Positions 8,993 through 15,383 of a stretch of 17,223 nucleotides of DNA are shown one piece after another. The stretch comes from Planctomycetota bacterium (GTDB lineage Bacteria > Planctomycetota > Brocadiia > SM23-32): contig JAGYMJ010000500.1 of the NCBI GenBank assembly GCA_018400625.1, positions 1-17,223 on the forward strand, read 5' to 3'. Both the position numbers and the translations under genes were made by a program. A model generated the notes under the pieces. The model saw only the letters and a program-made list of their open reading frames with translations, was not told where the DNA came from and did not search any database. Position 1 is the first letter of the stretch. Each line of letters begins with the position of its first letter.

Positions 8993-9901
8993 TTAATTGA
9001 TCGGCTCCCCAAAAAGTCTCATTTTTCTGAGTTCCCACTCCCTTTCCGAATTCTCCCGCACATAAACCTCAACAACCACAGCACCTGATTCGTCACCGTC
9101 ATCAGAGGTATAATTCAGCTCATAGGTTAGAACAACGGATAAATTCCCCGCGTATTTTGCAGGGAAACCGTCGCTGATTTCCGGCCAGGTTTCAATATGA
9201 AGTTCCCGAAAAGATTTCAGGTCTTCCTGAAAAGCCTTCATTTTCTCTTCTCTGAAAAACATGCGGTCAAACAAATCCCGCCTTTCTTCCCGGTATTTCG
9301 CCTCATACGTATCGGGCAACAAGTCTTCAACAGCATCCACGTCCTTGCGCCGAAGATTGTCAAAAACCAACTCGATCAAAGCACTGATCTCGGACCTGTC
9401 TGCATAGCCAATATCAACCCACTGGCCGATGTCAGGCGAACGCAAATCCACATTTATTATGCGCCATGTATCCTCGGGCATTGAAAGTTCAAAATAATCC
9501 CTGCTTAACAGTCCCCGGCCACAACTTACTTCAAGTTCAAGAATAACCTCACCTTCCGTCAGATCGCGCCAATGAATAGCTTCTAAAGCTTCTTCCAGGT
9601 TAAGCATCTGATAACCGCTCATTTCAGGTATCCATGTCACTCTCTTGAATTCCGCATAATTGTCATTAAGCTGCCTGGGCGGTATCCAGGCATGTACATG
9701 ATTTTCGACAATAGCTTCGTAGTCATTGGCCCTGATAAGTTTTTCCACATCCATCATGAGCTTTTTTATAGTGCTGCGTTCCCTTTCCGCCCAATAAGCA
9801 TGGCTCCTTGTAGGAGGACCACTCTCTCTTTGGCATCCCGTACTTGCCGCAAAAAACAAACACATAATCACAATAATACTTTTTTTTATCTTCCATGTCA
9901 T
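8993..9901 (-). CDS. Lipoprotein with two NTF2-like-looking repeats, function unknown
   Basis: The frame opens at 9934, but the ATG at 9901 gives a clean lipoprotein signal (MTWKIKK, a hydrophobic core, then STGC with Cys23), while the upstream ATG has no ribosome site. A G-run lies about 11 bases before 9901. The mature protein is acidic and contains two halves of similar plan. Each begins with a helix resembling a small cone-shaped-fold entry (TIKKLMMDVEKLIRANDYEAI and LIELVFDNLRRKDVDAVEDL). Each ends in strands with a WRI or WEL motif. This suggests duplicated NTF2/SnoaL-like domains, a visual judgement only. It should be anchored to the inner or outer membrane facing the periplasm. It is the first gene of the likely lipoprotein-topA-uvrA unit, 28-37 bp upstream of topA. 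I do not recognise a specific family. Confidence 0.65.
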   Translation of the reverse strand: MTWKIKKSIIVIMCLFFAASTGCQRESGPPTRSHAYWAERERSTIKKLMMDVEKLIRANDYEAIVENHVHAWIPPRQLNDNYAEFKRVTWIPEMSGYQMLNLEEALEAIHWRDLTEGEVILELEVSCGRGLLSRDYFELSMPEDTWRIINVDLRSPDIGQWVDIGYADRSEISALIELVFDNLRRKDVDAVEDLLPDTYEAKYREERRDLFDRMFFREEKMKAFQEDLKSFRELHIETWPEISDGFPAKYAGNLSVVLTYELNYTSDDGDESGAVVVEVYVRENSEREWELRKMRLFGEPIN

Positions 9902-9961
9902 CGCGTATTTTACCCCCAAAAAACTCTGAACCATATAATGTTTGCCGACCGATAGAGACGC

Positions 9962-9990
9962 ATTTTACAGAGAAGTGTCACTTAAAGCAA
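9962..9990 (-). promoter_or_regulatory. Sigma70-like promoter for the lipoprotein-topA-uvrA unit
   Basis: On the minus strand TTGCTT (9985-9990) and TAAAAT (9962-9967) are exactly 17 bases apart. Transcription would start near 9955, about 54 bases before the preferred lipoprotein start at 9901. No equally good promoter was seen in the short gaps before topA and uvrA, which supports a single transcription unit. Confidence 0.55.
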
Positions 9991-10025
9991 ATGATAAAGA
10001 CTTATCCTCTTTATCCAAAAACAAT

Positions 10026-11915
10026 TCAGCGAAAAAAGAAAAGTCGAACAGGGCGCCAAATACCGCCCGCCATTCTTGTATTCTTTGCCCTTACCGCTAC
10101 ATGATTTTCAGCTTCCGGGTCCAGCTCCTCCGTGATATCGAAATAAAAAGGCACATCCCAGCCGTCGGTGCATTCGCCGACAAATATCCCGTTGACCCAA
10201 ACCTGCGCCTGCTCATCAACGGCCCCAAAAAACAGATAAACACGGTTCCATTCCGGCAGATCGCTGATCTCGAAAAAACGACGGTACCAGGCCGGCCCAT
10301 GATAATCATTTTCAAGATGGTGCTGCCAGGACGATTCGATCGGCACATCTTCTCGCCAGTCACTGTCGTCGAACTGCGGTTCATACCACTGCTGATCAAT
10401 TCCCTGCCGATCAGGGTCCGTCTGAAACCGCCAGCCGGTCTGCGGCATGCGCATCTCTGAGACAATATCCCTGTTTAACCTGTAGCGCAGTTCATTGACG
10501 GGATCCCAGAATTCTTCAATTATACCGAGCGTCTTTCCCACCCAATCACGGCCTCCTTCGGGGCCTATATTCCCCTGATTCCTGTAAGCGCCGTGTGAGC
10601 CGTAAGCGCCCCCTTTGGCCGCCCGTTCGGGCGCGAGATAGGAGCCGGACCCGGCAAGCTGGACGATAAAGGTCTGAACGGCTTTGCTGCGTTCCTGAAT
10701 TCGCACACCAAAGTCCAGATAGAGTTCGAAAGGATTGGTCGCAAAGGCCATATCGCCGAGCCGCAGCACATAGACCTCAATCGGCAGGCCGCCACCGTCC
10801 TCCCTCTCTTCACGGGTGGTCATTTCGACTTTCTGCTTTGCATGCGCAAACAGCGGGTTCCACTCGATATTTTCCTCCATATACGGAAGTATGTCCAGAA
10901 CGCCATGAGTGATCCGACGCGCTATGCGTTCACGTCGCCCCTCGCCCGTCAACCTTTCCATGCGTCTCTCGGCCCTTCGGTGGATCATCACCCGCTCCGA
11001 CTGATCGCCGGCCGCGGAGCACTGGGGCAGGACATGCAGCTCGTCTCCCAGGTGCCGGCGCAGTTCAACCCGCGTCTCGTGCCAGAAGTCGGCGCTGAGC
11101 CTCAAGCTGTTCTCATCATGTTGTGAAGGCGACGCCAGGTTGATGAGCACGCCTGTCAGTTCACCGTTCTTGCTCCATGTGTAAAGCAGGTTGACCGAAT
11201 GATCTTCCCATCCCTCCACATGGCTGAAATTCGGGCGATCGGGCGATCCGTACATCCGGCTTCTGCCGTCGTCGTATGTCATTATGCGATTGTGACCTAC
11301 GACAGCATGACTCAATCCGAAGCTGACACCGCCCGGTTGGCGTGCCCGCCAGGCTTCCACGGCCGCTCCGGCGATGCGTTCGGTCGCAAAATCGATGTAT
11401 TCCCGTGGCTGCATGACGGTGTCGAGCTTATCGGCCCATTGTTCTTTTTGTCCCTCACGGAGCCGTTCTTCCAAACCGGTTCTGTCGCGCACCTCCGGTC
11501 CGGCATGGGTATGGGTAGCGAAGAGGACGACCTTGGGGGTCTTTTCTTCAGGCAGCGCCTCCGCAACCAGTTCCCGCACCCGTCCTCTGAAATCACCGCC
11601 CCTGATTTCGTCGGGGATACTGATAAGATCGCAGCTTACCATGATCACTCCATTGCCAAAACGCGACTCAAGCGCCAGCGCCGTCGCTGTGATGGGGTCC
11701 ATCACGCCCTCCGAAATACGGGCATAGCGCTGCCCCGTGATGAAGACCGGTGCATCCGGGGTTAAGTCCACGGACGCCCATCCTATCTGCAGCGTTTCAT
11801 TATCTTCTGGTGGAGCACCGGGAGCGACTGCCGTCAATGAGATGATTACAAATGCCGTCAGAAAAACGGTAATAAACACTTTTGAACGTCGGATAGAGAA
11901 TGCATTGTTCATCAT
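10026..11915 (-). CDS. Exported neutral/alkaline ceramidase-like hydrolase with C-terminal jelly-roll domain
   Basis: This 629-residue protein starts with a Sec signal peptide (basic FSIRRSK, then a hydrophobic core; cleavage near residue 33-36). The N-terminal two thirds resemble the neutral ceramidase N-terminal domain. They begin with IGWASVDLTPD, and ATHTHAGPE (133-141) matches the zinc-binding NHTHSGPG-type motif of that family. The last 130 or so residues look like the galactose-binding jelly-roll domain seen in GH2-type proteins (WYRRFFEI, VWVNGIFVGE, AGGIWRPVRLFF). The usual Ig-like ceramidase C-terminal domain is absent. Bacterial members of this type have no proven ceramide substrate; an amide or ester bond in a glycoconjugate is as likely. 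AGGAGG (11920-11925) precedes two adjacent ATGs; the second (11912) has better spacing. By eye the gene is richer in G+C than its neighbours, which may indicate transfer or strong expression. Confidence 0.75.
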   Translation of the reverse strand: MMNNAFSIRRSKVFITVFLTAFVIISLTAVAPGAPPEDNETLQIGWASVDLTPDAPVFITGQRYARISEGVMDPITATALALESRFGNGVIMVSCDLISIPDEIRGGDFRGRVRELVAEALPEEKTPKVVLFATHTHAGPEVRDRTGLEERLREGQKEQWADKLDTVMQPREYIDFATERIAGAAVEAWRARQPGGVSFGLSHAVVGHNRIMTYDDGRSRMYGSPDRPNFSHVEGWEDHSVNLLYTWSKNGELTGVLINLASPSQHDENSLRLSADFWHETRVELRRHLGDELHVLPQCSAAGDQSERVMIHRRAERRMERLTGEGRRERIARRITHGVLDILPYMEENIEWNPLFAHAKQKVEMTTREEREDGGGLPIEVYVLRLGDMAFATNPFELYLDFGVRIQERSKAVQTFIVQLAGSGSYLAPERAAKGGAYGSHGAYRNQGNIGPEGGRDWVGKTLGIIEEFWDPVNELRYRLNRDIVSEMRMPQTGWRFQTDPDRQGIDQQWYEPQFDDSDWREDVPIESSWQHHLENDYHGPAWYRRFFEISDLPEWNRVYLFFGAVDEQAQVWVNGIFVGECTDGWDVPFYFDITEELDPEAENHVAVRAKNTRMAGGIWRPVRLFFFR

Positions 11916-11943
11916 ATTGCCTCCTTTTTATAGAAATATGTTG

Positions 11944-11965
11944 CCTATCGCAGAAGAGTTGTATA
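11944..11965 (-). repeat. Motif upstream of the ceramidase-like gene, shared with 13722-13742
   Basis: Plus-strand CCTATCGCAGAAGAGTTGTATA here resembles CCTATCAGAAGAGTTAATATA at 13722-13742, in the same orientation. Both lie 30-40 bases before a minus-strand start codon. They may be a shared regulatory site, or direct repeats flanking a mobile segment that carries the 550-residue gene. The sequence alone does not decide. Confidence 0.4.
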
Positions 11966-11986
11966 AGACATTAGGCGCTTAGTTGC

Positions 11987-12016
11987 CGTACATCGTTAAC
12001 AAAATGAGGATGTACG
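11987..12016. repeat. Hairpin downstream of the 550-residue gene
   Basis: An 8-bp perfect stem (CGTACATC at 11987-11994, GATGTACG at 12009-12016, 14-nt loop) sits just beyond the gene's TGA (12031-12033). T runs (12019-12031) follow on the plus strand. It could act as a weak terminator for plus-strand transcripts or mark the left end of a mobile element. For minus-strand transcripts the T-tract is on the wrong side. Confidence 0.45.
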
Positions 12017-12030
12017 AATTTTTTGTTTTT

Positions 12031-13683
12031 TCAGGCTGCTAAGCCTATTGTATTGAATAATTCTTTCATTTCTAGTTGAATATTATGATAATGATGGTTA
12101 ACAGGGTGTTGATTCTGGGGTTTTTGCCTTCGAGTTGGCTTTTCTGTTGCGGCCAGGATAGGTTTTATTACCTGCTCCCGCAATGTCAAAATAGCAACCA
12201 TTGCCCGAAGCCCCTTCTGAGTGGGCTTGTACCTTCTGGAATTTTTGATTTTACGAACAAGGTTTTTGCCGCGAAACTTTCTCAAATCATACGAGGCTTT
12301 CCCCGCGGTGTAATCCAGACATTGCTCAGATTCATATTTGTTTACTGCATGAGCAAGTTCAGATGCAGTAAATCCACGTGGATTAGGAGCAAGGTTAACT
12401 ATCGCCCCCATAACCGTTCTGATGCGCTCTTTGTTGAGATTGACACCGGCAACTCTACTTTTACCAACAGAGCTTGGGGTGGAAAGCTGATCAAAACTCC
12501 CATCGTCAATCCAGGAAACATCAATACAATTAACCGCTTCCATAACATTATCAAGGATATTTTTCAGTTTGTTGATGAGCTCGGGAAAATATCCAACCGA
12601 ACGTCTGCAATTCAAAGCTCTGGCATTGTGAAGAACAGCCTCTGCTCGGAGAACGTGCTCGCCTTTGGTATAGAACTTGACGGTGAAGGCGCCAAAATGA
12701 AGCTTAAAGACCGTCATGTCATACACAGGTCTCTCGATCACCATCTCCAAGCGCGGTCTGCTCTTTCTGCTTCTTTTATGAGCGGGACGCTTCTTGTAGC
12801 CGAAGATTGTTTTCACCCTATTGATGTCCATGAAGGGCCAACTGTGAGCTACCAGGCCTTTGAAAACCTGATCCAACACTTTGCCTCTGGTAAAGAGAAG
12901 ATTGCGGCTGTATTCGGCTTGGTAAACAGAATATTGATACCGAAAACCGCTCCTCTCCTGTTCCTCAAGAGTAAGGGCGAAACACAAACAGGTCGAATAT
13001 ATCCAACGCTCACACACCCCGGCCAAGCGCCCTATGGCCCTTTCGGACGAGGTCTCTGCGACAAGTCCGAGGTGGCGAGCGTTGTCAATATCGGTAAAAC
13101 AGTTCCCTTCTTTGGTAAAAACGACGCCTTCTTCTATTGCTTTGCGCTCTACATATTCATGTCCATTGAGTATAATCTGCGCATTAAACGGTGGATGTCC
13201 ACACAGCTTGATCGTAATGTGACCCCACTCGGGGTCGATGATGTGAAACGAGTAATGCTTGACGTATGGCATAGGTTTTTTCTTAGCGATATTGGTAATT
13301 TTTCCGCTTTCTTTAGAGCGATCAATGTTATACACGGAATTAGGAGCACAAGAACCTATTATCAAAAACAATCCGGTAAATTCAGGGTCTTTGGGAATAT
13401 ATTGCTCGGCTATTTCATGTTTGCGTTGACCGGCTTTGCAGTGTATTATCGGTACGCGGTTTTTCTTAGCGTATGCACAAATACGTCGTCCCATATATTT
13501 TGCAAATCGCTTAATACTGGTGTTATTTAAATCATCATCCGTGCCTTTCAGTTGCCGCCACCATTTGCGAAAGCCGCCCACTGAACAGGCCAAAGTAGAG
13601 TAAGCGTTCAGTACGATACGATCTACACAATCGTAAGTTGCGTCAAGATAGTCAGAATAGTAATTTGTAAATGAATCAGACAT
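12031..13683 (-). CDS. Uncharacterised 550-residue protein with C-terminal winged helix, probably mobile-element borne
   Basis: I recognise no named enzyme. Distinctive blocks: GGFRKWWRQL (36-45); GQRKHEIAEQYI (85-96); YSFHIIDPEWGHITIKLCGH (144-163), followed by PPFNAQIILNGHEYVER; RYQYSVYQAEYSRNLLF (248-264); VFKLHFGAFTVKFYTKGEHV (325-344); and a winged-helix-like region SYDLRKFRGKNLVRKI..SRRYKPTQKG (464-491). From memory, unverified, the same block order occurs in a very abundant, multi-copy uncharacterised bacterial family (IKLC..P..., LNGHEY..RQ, IFGR, a beta-hairpin before VLR.E, then a C-terminal winged helix). No DDE, serine or tyrosine recombinase, RuvC or HNH signature is clear; Asp150 (IIDPEWG) and the GH..N..NGH stretch (162-175) are candidate functional residues. 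Translation is well supported: AGGAGGT lies 6 bases before ATG 13683. It lies between a hairpin on one side and hairpin-rich DNA plus a truncated gene on the other, which suggests mobility. A nucleic-acid-binding role is inferred from the winged helix and the Lys/Arg-rich segments. Confidence 0.85.
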   Translation of the reverse strand: MSDSFTNYYSDYLDATYDCVDRIVLNAYSTLACSVGGFRKWWRQLKGTDDDLNNTSIKRFAKYMGRRICAYAKKNRVPIIHCKAGQRKHEIAEQYIPKDPEFTGLFLIIGSCAPNSVYNIDRSKESGKITNIAKKKPMPYVKHYSFHIIDPEWGHITIKLCGHPPFNAQIILNGHEYVERKAIEEGVVFTKEGNCFTDIDNARHLGLVAETSSERAIGRLAGVCERWIYSTCLCFALTLEEQERSGFRYQYSVYQAEYSRNLLFTRGKVLDQVFKGLVAHSWPFMDINRVKTIFGYKKRPAHKRSRKSRPRLEMVIERPVYDMTVFKLHFGAFTVKFYTKGEHVLRAEAVLHNARALNCRRSVGYFPELINKLKNILDNVMEAVNCIDVSWIDDGSFDQLSTPSSVGKSRVAGVNLNKERIRTVMGAIVNLAPNPRGFTASELAHAVNKYESEQCLDYTAGKASYDLRKFRGKNLVRKIKNSRRYKPTQKGLRAMVAILTLREQVIKPILAATEKPTRRQKPQNQHPVNHHYHNIQLEMKELFNTIGLAA

Positions 13684-13721
13684 TATGATACCTCCTGGAT
13701 ATAGATGCTTTTGTATGAAGC

Positions 13722-13742
13722 CCTATCAGAAGAGTTAATATA
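13722..13742 (-). repeat. Second copy of the shared motif, upstream of the 550-residue gene
   Basis: This partner of 11944-11965 shares the 10-mer CAGAAGAGTT plus flanking CCTATC and TATA, with a 2-base indel. It lies about 39 bases upstream of ATG 13683. Confidence 0.4.
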
Positions 13743-13811
13743 GCAAAAAAGCGTTTGAAATAAAAGAAAATCTTAGGTACCATAAAAATTCTATAAGGTT
13801 TGAAAAAGATT

Positions 13812-13845
13812 ATAAGAAAAGACTTTTTCAAAAGTTTTTTCTTAT
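13812..13845. repeat. AT-rich 16-bp hairpin (H1)
   Basis: ATAAGAAAAGACTTTT and AAAAGTTTTTTCTTAT flank a 2-base centre. Read as plus-strand RNA the stem is complete with one G-U pair; read as minus-strand RNA that position is an A-C mismatch. A TATAAT-like -10 for the 550-residue gene (13809-13814, minus strand) overlaps its left edge, but no good -35 is seen. Confidence 0.55.
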
Positions 13846-13886
13846 GTCTGTACGTCTTTTAGTCGTTTTGTCTGCAATCGGTAAAA

Positions 13887-13959
13887 GCATTTTTTGTCCC
13901 TTTTTCGGTCCTCTCGTAGCCGCCGCACGTGGAGGGCCGAAAAAGGAAACGAAAAATGC
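13887..13959. repeat. Long imperfect hairpin (H2)
   Basis: Arms 13887-13914 and 13931-13959 pair over about 24 positions, with one small internal loop; an inner CGT/ACG stem closes a 9-nt loop. The outer 8 pairs (GCATTTTT/AAAAATGC) and the CGGTCCTC/GAGGGCCG part are the strongest. G-U pairs favour the plus-strand RNA at two or three positions and the minus strand at one, so the strand is not settled. No T-run follows on either strand, so it is not a simple terminator. Confidence 0.65.
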
Positions 13960-14039
13960 GAACGCCAGATTCACCTGAAGACGTTAAAAAGTACTGCGCC
14001 GACAGGCGCCCCATTTTCAGAGCGCAGTCTCTGAAAATG
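13887..14039. ncRNA. Candidate structured RNA or element end (hairpins H2 to H4 with possible pseudoknot)
   Basis: In about 150 bp follow hairpin H2 (13887-13959); a small stem AACG (13961-13964)/CGTT (13982-13985) enclosing CAG/CTG; a 5-bp GC stem GCGCC (13996-14000)/GGCGC (14005-14009) with GACA loop; and an 11-bp perfect stem (14012-14022 with 14029-14039). The 6-nt loop of the last, CGCAGT (14023-14028), is the exact complement of ACTGCG (13993-13998), so a pseudoknot, alternative to the GC stem, can form. No ORF with coding character is visible. The density of pairings is the evidence; transcription and strand are unknown. On the minus strand it would be a leader of the 550-residue gene; on the plus strand it would read straight into the truncated polyferredoxin gene. 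No RNA family is recognised. Confidence 0.4.
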
Positions 14040-14115
14040 CGTAGATCCTTACAGCATTTTTGGAAGGATTTTCTCCGGTCTCTTACGCCCCGTCGTTCTC
14101 GCGGCAAACAATTTA
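14035..14115 (+). pseudogene. Start-less upstream part of the polyferredoxin frame
   Basis: The ferredoxin frame is open from 14035 after a TGA at 14032-14034. This part reads KCVDPYSIFGRIFSGLLRPV and onward, which is typical internal sequence of long membrane polyferredoxins (a DPYSxFGR block before the second membrane segment). It has no start codon, ribosome site or upstream membrane helices. The family match stops at the edge of the 11-bp hairpin, so the normal N-terminal half is missing here. Confidence 0.7.
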
Positions 14116-15201
14116 GTGGCATCCCTGTTACAGAGCATAGACATATACAGTTTCAGTCATTTAAGCTTTTACCCGCTGGGCTTGTCCATTTACCTGATCT
14201 CGATCCTCTTCCTCACCCTGATCGTTCTCCTCACGATTTCTCATGGAAGGCTTTACTGCAACACAATCTGCCCGGTAGGCACTTTGCTCGGTTATTTTTC
14301 GCGGCTATCAATTTTTAAAATGCGAATTAACCCGCATGACTGCAGAAAATGCGGGGCATGCGAAGAGGCATGTAAAGCGGAATGTCTGGACCTTGAAAAC
14401 CTGACGATTGACCATTCGCGATGCATATTATGTTTCAACTGCGTCACCTCTTGTCAGTTTAAAGCCATAGATTATTCTCCCGGGAAAAAACTTTCGAGAA
14501 AGGTGGAGGGTGTGAAACCGGACTCCTCCAGCCGCAGAAAAGCCTTAAGTTCAATGCTCGGCGGAATATTGCTGGCCCGGGCGGGGACGGATGAGGTGGG
14601 CCGGGAAACCAGGTCGGAATCGGGTTTTAGAATAAGAAGAAGGCATTACGTTACTCCGCCGGGTTCGGGGGAAATCAAAGAGTTTGCATCAAAATGCACG
14701 GGATGTCATTTGTGTGTCAACGCCTGTCCCACCGGTGTTATACAGCCGGCGCAGAACGAATTAGGCTGGCAAAACTTTATGCGCGTCCGATTGGATTTCA
14801 ATGCCGGCTACTGCAACTATGAATGTACGCGCTGCATGGAAATATGTCCCACGGGAGCTCTACTTCCCGTGCCAACAGCAGACAAAAAACGGACTCAGAT
14901 AGGTAAAGCAAAATTCGTGAAAGAGAATTGTATAATTATTGCAGAAGGGACAGACTGCGGCGCATGTGCAGAGCATTGTCCTACCGGGGCCGTAAGGATG
15001 GTACCCCATAAAAATGACATACGAATTCCGGAAGTTGAAGAGGACATATGCATTGGCTGCGGCGCCTGTGAACATGCCTGCCCCTCCCAGCCGTATAAAG
15101 CGATTTATGTGGAGGGCAATAAAGTTCACGTTATTGCCGAAGAACCCCGAAAAGGGGAAAAAGCGCAGGAAACGGAATTTGAGGGAGATTTCCCGTTCTA
15201 A
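14116..15201 (+). CDS. 5'-truncated membrane polyferredoxin (NapH/NapG-like 4Fe-4S protein)
   Basis: The first usable start is GTG 14116, with no clear ribosome site, and the frame is coding-like well upstream of it. From that start: one membrane segment (about 20-42), the loop motif YCNTICPVG (47-55), then 4Fe-4S motifs at C76/C79/C82/C86, C103/C106/C109/C113, C194/C197/C200/C204, C233/C237/C240/C244, C281/C284/C288 and C312/C315/C318/C322. A twin-arginine-like SRRKAL (139-144) plus hydrophobic stretch sits between the NapH-like and NapG-like parts, as in full-length relatives. Such proteins carry electrons between the quinone pool or a membrane complex and an unknown redox partner. Relatives I recall are about 500 residues, with an extra N-terminal membrane part containing a first CxxxCP loop; that part is absent. 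The C-terminal coding sequence is intact, so the loss may be recent or a shorter product may still be made. It is the only large gene on the plus strand. Confidence 0.8.
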   Translation: MASLLQSIDIYSFSHLSFYPLGLSIYLISILFLTLIVLLTISHGRLYCNTICPVGTLLGYFSRLSIFKMRINPHDCRKCGACEEACKAECLDLENLTIDHSRCILCFNCVTSCQFKAIDYSPGKKLSRKVEGVKPDSSSRRKALSSMLGGILLARAGTDEVGRETRSESGFRIRRRHYVTPPGSGEIKEFASKCTGCHLCVNACPTGVIQPAQNELGWQNFMRVRLDFNAGYCNYECTRCMEICPTGALLPVPTADKKRTQIGKAKFVKENCIIIAEGTDCGACAEHCPTGAVRMVPHKNDIRIPEVEEDICIGCGACEHACPSQPYKAIYVEGNKVHVIAEEPRKGEKAQETEFEGDFPF

Positions 15202-15383
15202 ACCCGGAAAGCCGGGGGTGATGAGTCGTCCTGGTTAAAAGCCGACAATTGGTGAGATTTTCGGGTTAGAAAGCTTTTCCCCCGGATGCCCATTGTGGGT
15301 TGGAAGGGGGCTGTAACCGTTAGATTTTGTTGCCATTTTTCAGTTGGGACATGATCGTAATGTTAAGCATTAAAAGAATGGGG
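15202..15383. other. Convergent intergenic region between polyferredoxin and antiporter genes
   Basis: A CCCGG-AAAG-CCGGG hairpin (15203-15216) sits immediately after the polyferredoxin stop. A broader CCCCC/GGGGG pairing with an inner CCCA/TGGG stem lies around 15281-15310. Neither is followed by a T-run, so they are weak terminator candidates at best. Confidence 0.3.

Noticed and set aside
12076..13530. A 484-codon open frame on the plus strand opposite the 550-residue gene
   Set aside because: It is antisense to a gene with a strong ribosome site and conserved family blocks. Its translation shows no recognisable domain and it has no ribosome site.
13887..13959. Hairpin H2 as an intrinsic terminator or integron attC site
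   Set aside because: No T-run follows it on either strand, attC core sites are not seen at the arm ends, and no integrase is nearby.
13859..14122. Open frames of 87 and 129 codons on either strand across the hairpin region
   Set aside because: They consist of Arg/Lys/Cys-rich, low-information peptide with no ribosome site, and they cross the hairpins. The conserved polyferredoxin frame is a different one.
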